A stretch of 64,000 bases of DNA from Atrina japonica (lineage: Eukaryota > Mollusca > Bivalvia > Pterioida > Pinnidae): the NCBI GenBank assembly GCA_030159075.1, contig BROG01000535.1, positions 169,001-233,000 of the forward strand, given 5' to 3'. Below the pieces are notes generated by a model, which saw nothing but the letters and a program-made list of their open reading frames with translations, was not told the origin of the DNA and did no database searches. Numbering within the stretch: position 1 is the first letter of the stretch; each line of letters opens with the position of its first letter. This document shows positions 1 to 12,358 of this stretch, one piece after another. A program made the position numbers and the translations under genes.

Positions 1-19
1 ATAGGAGATATGTAGGAAT

Positions 20-100
20 CTTAGACCGTCTAAGACTGAACCTTAGACCGTCTTGAACAAAATTCAGAATCTTAGACCGTCTTGAACAAAATTCAGAGTG
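20..100. repeat. Short tandem duplication, about 29-bp unit
   Basis: The phrase CTTAGACCGTCTTGAACAAA followed by ATTCAGA occurs twice back to back, with a degenerate third start (CTTAGACCGTCTAAGACTG) before it. It is probably replication slippage and has no visible function. Confidence 0.8.
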
Positions 101-295
101 GTTGTATGTTGTAAACTCATATGTCTGTGTATCAAAATGGAAAGTGGAAAAAATTATAAACTCTAATAAATTGTATTGAAGTTGAATGACCTTCAAGATT
201 AAAATTAGAAATAATTTTTATGTACATATATGCCTTATGTAGGTGTGTACCAGTCCATTGATACATGTTAATGATATGATAGACCATTTTCTGCC

Positions 296-560
296 ACTTT
301 TGGGGATATGCCATTGGTGACACAATTGGGAAGTTAAATGTGAATTTGTGTGAAATTGGGAAAAACAATTTGCCTAAATGTAACGGAAAGTATTTTCTAA
401 ATGCATTTCTGTCTATATTACTTTATTTTACATAAGAGTCATGGTTTGTAAATAAAATTCTTATTGGGAATTATTTTCATCATATTGAGAAAAATGACAT
501 AAAATTTGCATTGGGAATGGGGCCGAATATTAGTCCTGCGAAAACTAAAGAAAAAGTCCT
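296..560 (+). repeat. Interspersed repeat family G, copy 1 (GGGAATTGGG-type)
   Basis: The order of motifs (ACAATTGGGAA, AAATTGGGAAAAACA, AATGCATTTCTGTCTATATT, GGGAATGGGGCCGAAT, AAAAAGTCCTG) recurs at 8,634-8,920 in the same orientation and in reverse orientation near 7,255-7,470 and 10,995-11,185. No coding capacity or terminal structure was recognised. Confidence 0.7.
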
Positions 561-1739
561 GTATGGTATTTCAACTCTGCATATTAATCAAATTTGGCGA
601 TAACATGTGCAATCAATTTTGACACTTAAACTGCTTTCTTTCATTTAGATTATCAGCAAGTGATCAGTTATCTCCCTTGGTGTGCTGAATCTTAATTAAC
701 AGAAGAATTACACTAATCTTTATTGTACACAGTCAGATTTCATATCCTGTCTACTGCTAAGAAATATACCAGAATGTCACAGGGGGTGGAGGGGGGTGTC
801 TATAGACCACAGGTATACAGTACTGCAACTTATGCATAATCAGGATAGGGTGAAATATCAGATACTGGATTATATTGCTTTTATCAGCCTCTCCATGCCA
901 TAACCATATATTGTCTGTCCCTATGGCCCCTACATGTAAGTGCTAAATCTCAATACTGCTGATTACTGAACCCATTAATTAGGAAGTCTACAAAATGTAA
1001 ACTCGAATAAATTTAAATAAGTGGTTTCCTTCAACAAAATCAAGGAGAAAAATATCAAAGGATGGATTCTTCTCCTTCAATATCACCTAACAACAAGCTT
1101 ATCAATGGATGCTTATATTGCATGTTTTTATCTAACAGCCACTCAGCAGTCCTTTTGATATTTGAGATCTATTTCATTTATCCATCAGCTGGGTTTCTTT
1201 TATCATATATTCTAGCCTTTCTTTTTTTTCTTTATAATCTCACCATCTGGAATGTTAAGCATTTGTATTTCATCTTGATCTGGGTTCACCAGTACATGTG
1301 CTATCAATTTATTTGTTTAAACTGAAATGACTGCTGTTTCTGCAATGCAGTTGTTGTGCCTCAACATTTCCTTTAAGAGGGAACTTTCATTTCTGATCAA
1401 TTATGCTTAAAATAGAACAGATCTATTATCGTTCAAAAGTTTATATAAATAATTACTGCACAGAAGAAAGAAAAAATCATTTATTTCAGATTCTAACATG
1501 ATTTATTTTAGATAATAATACCCTTTATATCACATAAATCGCTGGTATTAAGCTTAAATCTTAAGTGTTAAGAAATTTTATGTGTATTAGCCTTCCCTAA
1601 TTACCACAAAAGTCAAGGATATACAGATTTAATTAAGTTCTGAGAGTTAAAACTGGTAACAGCAATCATCAGGGATTATGTAGAATTAAAATATAATATA
1701 TATGTACCTTCCAAAATCAGCTTAAGACAATCTTAGTGT

Positions 1740-1743
1740 ATAC

Positions 1744-1790
<47 letters not shown>

Positions 1791-1808
1791 TATATATTTA
1801 TATATATG
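1740..1808. repeat. AT dinucleotide microsatellite
   Basis: An alternating TA tract of about 65 bp with a few interruptions. Confidence 0.95.
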
Positions 1809-1952
1809 AGACTAATACCATGGCACTGTGTAGCTAATGTAGCACTAATGGCTATTTTTTCACTGAAGTGGCTTCAAAAATCATTACTCGTTCAAATTGG
1901 GGAGGCTTCTTTCTACCTCCATACATTGTTAGTAAATGTAAACCAGATACAG

Positions 1953-2050
1953 TAAACTCATCTACCCCTGGCATATAATGAACTATTCTTTACATCAATG
2001 ACTTAAGCTAGTCCAAATGTGTCATTAGGGGTAAATACTAAATGAGTTGA
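1953..2050 (+). mobile_element. Short MITE-like element, family A
   Basis: An element of about 95 bp that starts TAAACTCATCTACCCCTG and ends in GGGGTAAATACTAAATGAGT, so the ends are inverted copies of each other. The core AGTCCAAATGTGTC is shared with copies at 4,489, 5,593, 6,566, 7,991, 37,051, 42,004 and 45,601. The size, inverted ends and copy number suggest a non-autonomous DNA transposon, although no transposase source is visible. Confidence 0.65.
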
Positions 2051-2280
2051 TATTAGGCAGCTAGGAGTGCCTAACATCTGTGTAGGTCAACAGCTTGTAG
2101 ATTTTATTGAACAGTCCTAAACATCATGAGACAGCAAATATTTAATACAAAACAACAACTGAACATACAACAATAAATGTACAGGTCACATTAGAAAGAC
2201 AGTGTTCATATAGATCTATATTTCCTTGAACAATCGCTGAATTTTTTTCCTATCATATTCCTTTCCTAGAATAACACGTT

Positions 2281-2492
2281 TAACTTAACAACCCCTGCAG
2301 TCACATTTAGACTCACTCACCCAAATCATTTAGCATGGTCTACCATCATAATTTAGGGGTGAACAAATTGATATTGCATGTAAAAAACAAATAAAAGTAT
2401 TATGGAATTTTTATTCATTCATCTACGAATTCTGACAGTGGACTTAACCATTCTTTGAAATGGGCAGGTCCAAATGTGACTTCAGAGGTTGA
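2281..2492 (+). mobile_element. MITE-like element, family B, copy 1
   Basis: About 210 bp, beginning AACAACCCCTGCAGTCACAT and ending TCCAAATGTGACTTCAGAGG, with inverted related ends. It shares its order of blocks (GTCACATTTAGAC, GGTGAACA, GAATTCTGACAGTGGACTT, CTTTGAAATGGG) with the copy at 44,123-44,337. Its ends resemble family A, so the two may be related. Confidence 0.7.
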
Positions 2493-3224
2493 CAAGTAGT
2501 ATATGGTTATCTCTTCCAGCTTACATGTGTTATCACTTCCTTGTTTGTGTAGTACAATATATATAAACATGATTGTTTATATTTTTATTTCCTTGTATAC
2601 TATATGTATAACTTCCTTAATCAACTGATATCTACAAAATATATTTTGTGTCTAAAAAAATTAGCTTTAATTTTTTTTCAAATATCTAAAAAAAAAAAAA
2701 AATGCAAATAACATCAAAAGATTGTACATGTATTGGTACAACATTGAGCTGAGCCTTGCACATGCAGTGGGAGAAAGCATTTAATGAATGCCAATATTTA
2801 TTTCTATAATCATACAAACTGTTGCAGACAGACATAATATCATGTCCTCTAGTACGACAATTACAATGACCAATACAAGACGTACATGTAGGTTTCTGAG
2901 CATTCAGTATTGATTTTAACATCTACCTGTTGTTATTGATTTGCTCGGTCTTCTCTATGTTTGGCATTAAATGTATTCAAAGAACAGCTGACAAAGCTGA
3001 TGGAAAATTCCATGATGTAAAAATTATATTAATGGGATACTGTTTCACCTGAAAATGATAATTTTTGTTTTCAATTTTTCTTGTGATTTACGTTTACTGC
3101 GGTGCAACTTCCAGACTGTATGATATAGTGTCTACTTTCGCGAGGTCAATGTGTTAATGTACATTACAGTGCGGCCATACTTAAGAGAATCGACTCTTGA
3201 CTGTTTGCTGACCTCTTGGTACAT

Positions 3225-3300
3225 TATGACTCAGTTGCAAGAGCATCTGCTCGCAAGCTAAAGGCGTTTGGTTCAACACCAAGGCGTGCAGTCACAAACT
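3225..3300 (+). mobile_element. tRNA-like SINE head (degenerate)
   Basis: A box-A-like GACTCAGTTGCAAGAGCA is followed about 30 bp later by a box-B-like GGTTCAACACC, the spacing of a tRNA gene. The implied tRNA has no convincing acceptor stem, so it is better read as a tRNA-derived SINE fragment than a working tRNA gene. Confidence 0.45.
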
Positions 3301-3749
3301 TTGCTCAATATTCCAGCTTAACATTTATTCATCACTTTATCTGTAAAGTTGTTTGATGTGATAGGAAAGAAATTATATAATTATCATAATTTTTCATTCA
3401 CATGAAAAACATTGGGTCAAATGTAGCATGTAGGATTTCACTATTGGTCAAAAATGTACATTTTGTACTTGTATACATTCATGGACTTCAAACTTGTGCA
3501 AAGTCTTTAGTTGTAAAATATGTATGTACTATGTATACATTGATACAGTTTACTACTGGAGTCCTCCATCTCAAAAGTGGGAGGTCCCAACCATAGACTT
3601 TTTATACATTGATAGTGACCGTAATTATTCATGGCATAATACATGTTACTGAAAGTATGCTACATTTTGTTAAATCTTAAAGACAGGTATATAGAATCTA
3701 CACATTTAAAGTTACAGTCAAGCAAAAAAGGTTCAGGGTAGAATAGATC

Positions 3750-3931
3750 TACAGTGAAACTTGTATATAACAACCTCCTTAGGGACACAAGAAAACTGAT
3801 CTTTATAAGGAGGTAGTCTTTATACAGAGGTTGATTTGTACACAAAAGGTACTACAGGGGACAGTAAAACATGGTCTTTGTGACTAGGTGGTTTTTATAC
3901 ACAGGTGGTTGCTAAAGCAGGTTTTATTGTA
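3750..3931 (+). mobile_element. MITE-like element, family D (TACAGTGAAACYTG ends), copy 1
   Basis: It begins TACAGTGAAACTTGTATATA and ends GCAGGTTTTATTGTA, so the termini are inverted repeats flanked by TA. Closely similar copies lie at 43,790-43,969 and 49,086-49,267, and more diverged ones at 34,136-34,307 and 41,033-41,139. The terminal sequence resembles pogo-type Tc1/mariner ends; that link is inference. Confidence 0.75.
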
Positions 3932-4488
3932 TTTGAAATGGATAAATATAGATCTAGAGTTGCTCTGTAAGACAGTGGACAGAGATGGAACATGCATGTA
4001 CAAGCACTTCATGAATATGTATATTTACATGTTAAAAGTTCACAGTAGCTGTGTCAATAGCAGAAGTCATTGTATATATAGAAACTGATACATGCTGATA
4101 CATGAAAACATGCCTCTGCATGAGGTTCAAATTTTAAATTACATGGAATGGATTACATTCAGCTGCTCGCTGTTTGACCTTTTTAATATTCTCGAAGTTA
4201 CACATTGAAATACCAGTAACAGGTGATAAAGACGTGTGACAGCTTCAGATTTAGAACTGTAATCTTTCAGCCACACCACTAATTTCTACTTAAAATTTGA
4301 AAATCAATTCATTCCAAAAGTTGAGATCAAACATCTAGATGTGACACATGCATTACATCAAAAATTTTCAAAATTATAATGAATTCTAAAATACTAAATT
4401 TTCAAAATACTTACAACACATATTCACATACACTATCATGAGTTTCATGTACGATGAAAATTATTGTACATTTACATTTGTACACTTA

Positions 4489-4574
4489 CAAACCCTGAAA
4501 AACAATGGACTCTTCTGTAAATCAATGACTCAGACCAGTCCAAATGTGTCTTTTGGGGGTAAATGGTTTAACCA
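4489..4574 (+). mobile_element. MITE-like element, family A
   Basis: A copy of the short element with AACAATGGACTCTTCTGTAA and AGTCCAAATGTGTC, ending in a GGGGGTAAATGGTTTAA terminus. The left end is truncated to AACCCTGA. Confidence 0.6.
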
Positions 4575-5592
4575 TGCCTGTTTTTGCATTGATTGCATCT
4601 CCCTAACCCAACCCATCCTCCCAATTTACGCACATTTTCAAAATCAATTATATTTTGGTACATGTATACCAAACTTTTTTCAAATTAGAAGGCAGGGTCA
4701 TTTCCAATTTTGGGCAAGAAAAATAATTACCTGATGTGTATCAATATTATACACATATCTTTGAAAAAAACCTCAAGAGGTCACGTAAATTCTTTGTTGT
4801 TTAGGACAAAAGGTTTACGGAATTTTTCAGTGTTTATATGTGTAACTAAACGAATAAAACTGATAAGATCTCGCACCCCATAATCAGGAACGAAGTAGTC
4901 AGGAACTTTAAGTAGTGTATTCAATACATAATGTACCCACTGAACTAAAACGATTTCCCTTTTACTTCTATTCTTGTCGAACAGAATTTTAATCTGAGAC
5001 AGAACTTATAAGGAACCAACAATGTTAAATTAGCGGGGATCACATTTGAATATAGATCAAGGTTTAAATAGCTCGGTGAATTCATTTACATTCTTAGTAA
5101 AACATTGAGTAATTCTTCCATTCATACCGGACAAGAGAGAGGTCAAATACTACACAATCTGGTAAATAGACACTGACCGAATTTTAAAGAAGACAAAGGA
5201 AAATTTCGCGGCAGGAAGCTTTATTTGGTTTACAAAGGAGTACCCAAACAGGAAAATGTTTCAAGGAGACAATAGGGAGAGTAAATCAGCCATGTCCTTA
5301 TAACCGAAAAAAGTACAGGGTGATACTCCAATGTACCTTATTCGAGCAAATAAGGGCCCATGTGGAGATGTGAACCAGAAATACATAAATAACAGTGTAT
5401 CTCTAGCCCCCAGCAACACAATAATATGAATAGGTGTCTTAGTATTAACTGGCCTGTACATAAATTTGACTATTAATTGGTCCAAATAACACCCAGCCCC
5501 CTTTTCCTATTTTTTGTAGCGCTCTGTGTGCCTATTAGGTTGAATGGAATATTTAATCTACAGGATTTTGAAATGTTCATTTACAGACCATC

Positions 5593-5682
5593 ATTAACCC
5601 ACTTATCCCTAAAGACACATTTGGACTGCTCCAAGTCACTGAATTACAGACGAGTCCATTGTTTTTCAGGGACTGATGAGTC
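5593..5682 (-). mobile_element. MITE-like element, family A, reverse copy
   Basis: It reads ATTAACCCACTTATCCCTAA at the left and CAGGGACTGATGAGTC at the right, with the core AGACACATTTGGACTG, the reverse complement of the family A core. Confidence 0.65.
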
Positions 5683-6189
5683 AAAATATTATTTGTCCAA
5701 CATATCTAGATCCTGGTTTCTGTTAGTAGGTTTTTAAGATGTGTAGCTGGGAGATGTATTGTTTGTGTATTTGTATGTGTGCTTTTTTGTTTTTTCTTAT
5801 TAAGTGTAAAATTGAAAAATTCCAGATTTATTAAAAGAGAAAAGAAGCAAAACTTCTGCATCAAGAAACTGCTAAAGTCGCTATGGTCAAATTGTGACAA
5901 CTAAAGAAGTAAACTTCCCACATTAGAGATGAATGCAACAGTGAAACCGATTTGTTGATGCAGACAGACACATTGATGGGCTGACATTGTCGATCCATAG
6001 ACCAATAAATGCCTTGCAACATGGTAAAAAAAAAAAAGGGATCATATTTATCACATGTCATGCAGATGAAAGTTGAGTTTGTTTTTACTATACCGGTAGT
6101 TGCTTTTGAGCTAAATATTAAAGCCCAAAATTTAGGTCAACAAACATCCTGGATACTTAACAAATACACAGAAAAGCTTAACAGTTGTA

Positions 6190-6268
6190 GTAAGATACAT
6201 TGTTTATGTAGCAACTTAAGACGTCAGCAAGAAAGTGACAACTCTTAAGACGTCAGCAAGAAAGTGAC
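6190..6268. repeat. 31-bp direct duplication
   Basis: AGACGTCAGCAAGAAAGTGA followed by CAACT is repeated immediately. It is a simple tandem duplication. Confidence 0.85.
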
Positions 6269-6565
6269 AACTTTTATCTCAGATTTACACAGATTTTCAC
6301 GTCCTAAATCTTATCCAATAGCTAAGTCATGTCATCTTGTGGCTATTACAATTTACTACGGGTGATCCGATCATGACCTAGAGCAATTACAACTTCCTTT
6401 GCATTTCAATGACAAGATTTACTGAGCAGTATCTGACAAATAGTAATGAATGAATTACATGTATCAGGATATTGTCATTTTGAGAATTGACACCTGGTAA
6501 AAATTTAAATATTAACAATTTGGTTTCGCCACCACTAAATTGCTGTCTTGGTGTTGGGACATTAT

Positions 6566-6650
6566 ATAACTCATCCACCCCTGACGATACAATTGGACTG
6601 GCAATGATTTACAGAAGATTCCAATGTCATTCAGGGGTTGACCAGTTAAA
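6566..6650 (+). mobile_element. MITE-like element, family A (diverged)
   Basis: Ends ATAACTCATCCACCCCTGA and CAGGGGTTGACCAGTTAAA are inverted partners. The internal core is more diverged than in other copies. Confidence 0.55.
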
Positions 6651-7254
6651 GAGGAGACCACCTGTTCTGATACACAAGTCTCACAAGAAAGCACCTGCTG
6701 TAAGAAATGCTCACTAAATAGGGTCCATATGTCTAGGGTGACCACTGTGAAGTGACCATCTGTCTCCAGAAAATGTCAAAAAGATCATCAATGATGATGA
6801 GCCTCTTATGATTTACACAATATTAGTGAAACATGAAACTGATGGTTTTGTATTCGATCAATCAATGCTTGTGAAAAGCAAAAGTGATGTTGTTACTCGT
6901 AAGACCTGTCACATTCTGTAATCTTAAAAGATTATGGTGTATGGCTTTATCTCAGATGTGTCTTTTTATCAAACAACATACAGTCAAACTTGGATTAAAG
7001 ACCACCTCTGTATAAATGGCTTTTGCCTAAGAAGGCCATTCAAACATAATGAAAAGACCTCTGGTGGTCTCTTCCCAATCACATTGTAACCAGGCTCTCT
7101 CCTCCATCGTTAAAAAATGGCCACCACCACATAACTGGAAGATAGTTCATCATGGCATAAAACACTCCTAGAAATCTCCTTTGATGTCACACAAGAGTTA
7201 ATTCGCTACTTTGGTTATAACCACTTCGTTTGAAATGTGGTGCCACTACCGGGA

Positions 7255-7470
7255 TTTTCCTGTAGCCTATTTTGGGTCCGGTTACAGGACCCATTCCCAA
7301 TGCAAAAATGGCTTGTATTTTCCCTATAATACGCAAAAATTCCCAATTTGGATTTGCAAAATAAGAAATAAAGTATTTTCAAAAATATGTCTCGTATTAA
7401 GTTTTCTTTTTTAGTAAAAATGTCATATTTTCCCAATTTTCTCGACCCTGGACCCATAATTTTGGAGGTA
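7255..7470 (-). repeat. Interspersed repeat family G, reverse copy
   Basis: GGACCCATTCCCAATGCAAA, AAAATTCCCAATTTGG and TTTTCCCAATTTT are reverse complements of the motifs in the copies at 296 and 8,634. Confidence 0.6.
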
Positions 7471-7570
7471 GGAAAATCCCTGCCATTAGAACATAGGACA
7501 TCAGGTGCAAGATGGATTACAGGTTGTTCACGCACATTTGACCTACTTCAACTTACAGATATTGACTTAC

Positions 7571-7702
7571 CTTTGAAGAGGGGACATATCCTCCACACCG
7601 TTATGGGACTGAGACTTGCGAACTGTCCATACGAGACCTCCAGGAAGAACAAGGGCATACCACATAACACCAGGAATATAACATAAGGGATCAGGAAGGC
7701 AC
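7571..7702 (-). CDS. SLC6 transporter, exon 3 (TM2 region), glycine-transporter-like
   Basis: 132 bp, entered with two bases of a split Gly codon and leaving with one base of the next codon. It encodes [19 protein letters not shown] followed by [19 protein letters not shown] and CPLFK. In SLC6 transporters this is TM2 and the first intracellular loop; the E-x-S-x-GQFASL and VW-I-PLFKG pattern matches glycine transporters better than GABA or monoamine members. The acceptor reads TTTCATTACAG before GTGCCTTC and the donor reads AAAG before GTAAGTC. Joined to exon 2 it reads SGGGAFLIPY, the family signature. The donor leaves an open codon, so the gene continues left, outside the window. Family assignment is firm; substrate is inferred. 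Confidence 0.93.
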
Positions 7703-7990
7703 CTGTAATGAAACATGATATATTTTAACTTTCAGTTAGAAATAAAACATAAGTTATTATTCATAATAAGTCACCCTGCTACAGTATTTGTAATTATTAT
7801 TTCAAATGAATCTCAGGTATTTCAAACTTTAAGAATTTCTAAAATTAATGAAACATTAGGTTTTTAATGATATAAATGAATACATTTTATTTATATAATA
7901 TAAATAATACAATGTATGTTAAATAGATTATAAAAGTATGTGTAACACATCTGATAACACATTTATCACTGAATGGAAATTCATTAGAAG

Positions 7991-8080
7991 TTTAGCTCAT
8001 ACCCCTAAAATCCAATGGACTCATCTGTAAATCAGTGACTTGGACCAATCCAAATGTGTCTTTTAGGGTGATAGAGTTAA
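7991..8080 (+). mobile_element. MITE-like element, family A
   Basis: A good copy with TTTAGCTCATACCCCTAAAA at the left, AATCCAAATGTGTCTTTTAG and GATAGAGTTAAG at the right. It lies in the intron between SLC6 exons 2 and 3 (7,703-8,186), which holds nothing else recognisable. Confidence 0.65.
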
Positions 8081-8186
8081 GTACATGTGTTATAAATAAC
8101 ATTAAATACAGAAATGACATAATTTACAAAATTTTAAGTAAACTTAGCACAGCTTTAGTAGTTTTGAATCTAAAAATTGAACTAAC

Positions 8187-8373
8187 CTCCGCCACTTCTG
8201 TAACAGAGGTACGGGAATCTCCAAATATTGCCGAGGCCAACAGCAAAACCAACGCAGGACAGGAGAAAGTCCAGACGACCACTCCAGTTTCCACGTCCAG
8301 TATTTTCATCGCCACTTTCTATGCTACTTTGGCTACTTCCTGCTGATGAAGATTCAGAACTTTGCAGTGCTTT
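8187..8373 (-). CDS. SLC6 transporter, exon 2 (TM1 region)
   Basis: 187 bp, entered in phase 0 and leaving after one base of a Gly codon. It starts [17 protein letters not shown], a Ser-rich cytoplasmic tail, then [15 protein letters not shown] and [18 protein letters not shown], which is TM1 of the neurotransmitter:sodium symporter fold. The unwound GLGN segment that helps bind sodium and substrate and the conserved W-R-F-P are intact. The acceptor is TTTTGCAG before AAAGCACTG and the donor is GGAG before GTTAGT. Counted from the start in exon 1, TM1 covers about residues 85-109. These proteins move amino acids or transmitters with sodium and chloride across the plasma membrane. Nothing suggests a pseudogene in the three exons seen. 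Confidence 0.95.
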
Positions 8374-8633
8374 CTGCAAAATTACAAAATTGTACAAAAA
8401 TTATTTTTTGTTCAAAATGACAATTTGGTACCTCTGTTAGTTTTTGATTAGGGATTTATCCCACCAGTTTGTTAAGATTGACCAAAACGGTAGTAAACGC
8501 TTTGCATTCAAGTCAATTAATACAGGACCCTAGACCTACAAGGTGATATATATGTAATTATCTACAATAAATATGAAAAAAAAGAACAATTGTCAGATTA
8601 AATTGTTGAAGATGGCCATCGTTAGTACCAGGC

Positions 8634-8920
8634 TTTTTTCTGTCAACTTTGGGAAAATGCTATAATGTATTGGTGAAACAATTGGGAATTTTATTGTGAA
8701 ATTGTGTCAAATAGGGAAAAACAGTTTCCATACATGTATTTCTCAATGTGACGGAATCTTTTTTCAAATGCATTCCCCCTGTATTATTTTTCATTATTGT
8801 TTCAGTTTAAACACAAAATTGGAAATTTGTTTTATCAAGTTGAAAAAAGGAGATTATTTGGAATTGGGAATGGGGCTGAATGTTGGCCCCATGAAGACGT
8901 ACAGAAAAAGACCCAAGTAC
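8634..8920 (+). repeat. Interspersed repeat family G, copy 3
   Basis: Same motif order as 296-560: ACAATTGGGAATTTTATTGT, AAATAGGGAAAAACAG, AATGCATTCCCCCTGTATTA, ATTGGGAATGGGGCTGAATG. It lies in SLC6 intron 1. Confidence 0.7.
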
Positions 8921-9614
8921 CTACATGTACATGGACATGCCAACTGTTCAACAACAGCAGACCTATGCAGCAGATTGTTACAATATATGCAGAGCTGAAA
9001 TTTTCCAGTGCATCCTACAGTGTATCTATTACTATCTAATCGGTCAAATTGTGTGAAATGCAATTACAAGTGTCTGGTGCGTAGTAAGACTTATCAGACG
9101 GGGATAATCATTCTACATATCTTGAGAGTAATTCCCGATTGATGAAGGCAAAATCAATATGTCTGTTAGCTGGAAACTTGTACATGTGCATTACAGCTCT
9201 AGTACATGTACATTAATTGTAAATGACATTTTGTCCATTTCAAATCCATTATCTTGCACACACTAAATGTCACAGTTAGGATCATCTATTCAAACACAAT
9301 AGATCTGTGTCCTGAATTTCCCCTCCATTGATTAATTTTCCTGGAATGTTACAGTGAGACCAAAATCATATACTGAAACTTGACACTGACAGACAGTAGG
9401 AGAATCTTCCATCTGATAGGTATCAGGACTTTATATATCAGATAAATAGTTAAATACAATATGTCCACATGTACATGCAAGATACATGTAGTAGGGGGCT
9501 TATAAATGTACATACTGGTACAGACAAACTTGCCGTAATTTTTCTTTTCCATATTTTAAACTTTATTTGACTATGATTTACAAACAAGTTTCATGTATGA
9601 CAACTTAATATAAA

Positions 9615-9800
9615 TATCTCTTGTTGACCTAACGTTGCTGTGGGAGGAAACAGGAGTACCCAGAGAAAACCCAAATGTCTGACTTGGCAACGGCCATACC
9701 AACTCACATACTCCCCTATCCAATCCAAGGATCAAATCAGGGTCACATTGGTGAGAAGCAAGTGTGCTACTCAGACACCTTATTTCCATATTTCAAAGTC
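9615..9800 (-). mobile_element. tRNA-derived SINE, diverged copy
   Basis: GGAGGAAACAGGAGTACCCA followed by GAGAAAACCCAAATGTCTGA and CACATACTCCCCTATCCAAT parallels the better preserved SINE at 20,670-20,876. The tRNA-like head (box B on the minus strand near GGATCAAATCAGGGTCACAT) is at the right end, so the element points left. Confidence 0.7.
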
Positions 9801-10994
9801 CCCCTGCCTTCTAAACAGAGAAAATGTAAATACAAAAAGATACATGTATGTAATGTTTTGCAGATTTGGGAAATAATATAGCAAATTCTAGGAAAAATAA
9901 CTTTGGACTTTCTTTTTACTTGGGAATCTGCCTGTAAATGTATACTGGATTGTATGTGCAAGGCTCAGAGTTGAGTCAGCACAAGAAATAATGGCTTCTG
10001 AATATTTGATGATCACAAATTTTGGAAAGCAGTCAAACCAAAATGTCTGCGAATCTGCAGAAATTTCAATTGTCAAATTTGAACCGCAACGTACTACTGC
10101 TTTTCAATGGAAAACTACCAATAATGTGCAAATCAATATTGCCGACACTAACAAAACCAAGAGAAACATTCCATTTCATAATGATTTAGAAAAATTTTCC
10201 TTAGCACCAAAATATCTGTATCGTGCAATCCATATCCATGTAAACAGAACAATAAAACTGATAATTTTAGAAATTGGGCGATAATGAACCGTAATTCTGT
10301 GAAACATGAGAGTCTACACTCTACCGAATTCTTTGTTGATACATGATCTGATGAAGACTATATTATCAAAATACACGTAACCAAGATATTACATGTTTAA
10401 ATTAATTCTTTTGTAATTTTACTTGATGTTATCTTTCTATCACAGATGTATGTTATTAATTTATTTCATCCTACAACATGCAGCATAATGATATTCAATT
10501 CACAAGCATCTACAAAACATGGACCTACAAGTATTTTTTTATGTCTGCAAATCTTGACATCAGAATCTATTTTCTTTATGAAGAAATATCACTTCCACGT
10601 TTTTGAAGTCATACAAAGTTGCTGATCCTTTATATGAATCATTTCTGACCTAATTCAGCAGTTTACTTGAAAACATCAAAGTCTAAATATTAACAAAAAG
10701 AAGCAAAGAGAACAATTTTGGCTCAGGGTTTTTCAGTAGCCTGATTTTGGGCTAATCAAACCAATCTATTTATACATGTACTTCTGGCATAAATAGGCCT
10801 ACAAGTACTAACTTCTTAAACATGAAGACGGTCAGAGAACTAAAGTATGTTTCTTTTGTATAAAACCTTTTGCATACTGTATTAAGGTAAATGTTTTCCA
10901 ACTTAAATATCAAACTTATTAACTTAAAAGGAAAATTTTTAAAAATATTTGCCTACAAGGAATTTTCCACCCTAACAAATGGGGCAGAAATAAC

Positions 10995-11185
10995 TTTAAG
11001 GCCCTATTCCAAATGCAAGAAAAATGCATTTTTCCCATTTTACAGTCAAAATTTCCCAATTGAAATTAAATGACAAAAGAATTTGAAGAGATCAGATTCT
11101 TGTATTTTCAAATAATTTTTTAGTATTTTTAGATGTTGCTGAAATTTCCGAATCAACAGGCCCATACCCCATTCCCAAAAGTGTG
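10995..11185 (-). repeat. Interspersed repeat family G, reverse copy
   Basis: GGCCCTATTCCAAATGCAAG, AAAATTTCCCAATTG and GGCCCATACCCCATTCCCAA match the reverse complement of family G. Confidence 0.55.
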
Positions 11186-11294
11186 TGGAAACTCCCTGAC
11201 TACATTACTGACCAACCTACTTCTAAAACTACTGGGCCAAAACACACAAATTATATTTAATGAATCTTATGATGGACACATTAGGCCTACCAAT

Positions 11295-11560
11295 AACAAC
11301 TGCTGTAGAGTGCTTGATGTGCAACTGTTGGGTCAAGGGTTTGAGCATTGGCTGACTTTTCCTGTACTTTGGATGAGACAGTAAAAACCAAGGTCCCATG
11401 TCTCAGTAGGTGTCAGCACGTTAAAGAACTTAAAGAACCCTCACTGCTCAATGGCCGTAAGTGCCGAGTATAGGCCAAAATTTGAAACCCTTCACCGGCA
11501 TTTGGTGAAGTCTCCATATGAATGAGAGATTCTTTAAGTGGGATGTTAAACAATAATACA
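11295..11560 (+). mobile_element. Putative SINE with GTCTCCATATGAATGAGAG tail
   Basis: The left part contains a box-B-like GGGTTTGAGC. The right part reads GTCAGCACGTTAAAGAACTT, then TGGTGAAGTCTCCATATGAA, AGATTCTTTAAGTGGGATGT and TAAACAATAATACATCAACA. The same tail is found at 20,457-20,510 without a head. From memory such tails are widespread in mollusc SINEs; the class is inference. Confidence 0.6.
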
Positions 11561-12358
11561 TCAACAACAAGCCAATAACAAGCAAATTTCTTTATTACAG
11601 CAGGCCTGGTATGTCTAAAAATCCCCATTGCATTGACATAAGTTAGATCTATTTCATTGGCAGTTCATCTGTAACTTGTAATGTCATTGTAGGTGGTCGT
11701 ATGAAAGTGAAAATATCCAAACAGGATGTAAAACATTAATAACAAGCAAAATTTTGGCGCTTCAAATAGAACCTGAGTGGTCACTAATTAAGATTCATAT
11801 TCCTGGTGCTAATTAAAACCTTGTTTGTTAATGGTGACTTGTGCCAAACTTAACAATTTTTTCAAGCTATACAGCAATGGCCCTTTTTTAATGGTGGAAG
11901 AGAGCATCTGCATCTCTACTGATACTGGTAGTTACAATAAACCACAGGCTTTTTGCTAGTAAACTGGAAAATTTTCTCACAAAATCAGATTAGGTGCCAG
12001 CATGGTCAATGAAATAAAAAAGTGTCCAATTCAATAAACACGTTTATATACATCACTCATATTTAGGAGGATTTCCTGTTTTAAAAATTACACAATAAAA
12101 ATGCCTTAATATCATCGTGAGAAAATTCACAATTCTTGAGCTACAGACGTGTGCCAAAAGTGAAGATAATTTTTCTCTATATATTTCATATAAAGCCACA
12201 TTTTTTCAAAACACTATTACAGTAATTTCCTGTTCAATTTCAATAAAAAAATTTCACTATAAACTACTCATGTGTTGAAGTTTCTGAGGGGTTTTTTATG
12301 TAAATTTCCATTGTTCTGTTTAAGAGTACTGATGAGTTTTACAGGATATATGTAAATA

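Larger units (their letters stand above)
1..7570 (-). other. Intron 3 of the SLC6 transporter gene, repeat-filled
   Basis: Exon 3 of the SLC6 gene ends with a clean donor at 7,571, and I could find no continuation (the TM3 region typical of SLC6) on the minus strand between here and the left edge, so this stretch is read as intron. It holds copies of several short interspersed repeat families, listed separately, an AT microsatellite and tRNA-like SINE debris. The longest open frames here are under 110 codons and overlap repeats, so I call no gene. Confidence 0.55.

Noticed and set aside
5261..5485. 74-codon minus-strand frame with some hydrophobic character, tested as a further SLC6 exon
   Set aside because: It lacks SLC6 motifs and flanking splice sites in the required phase.
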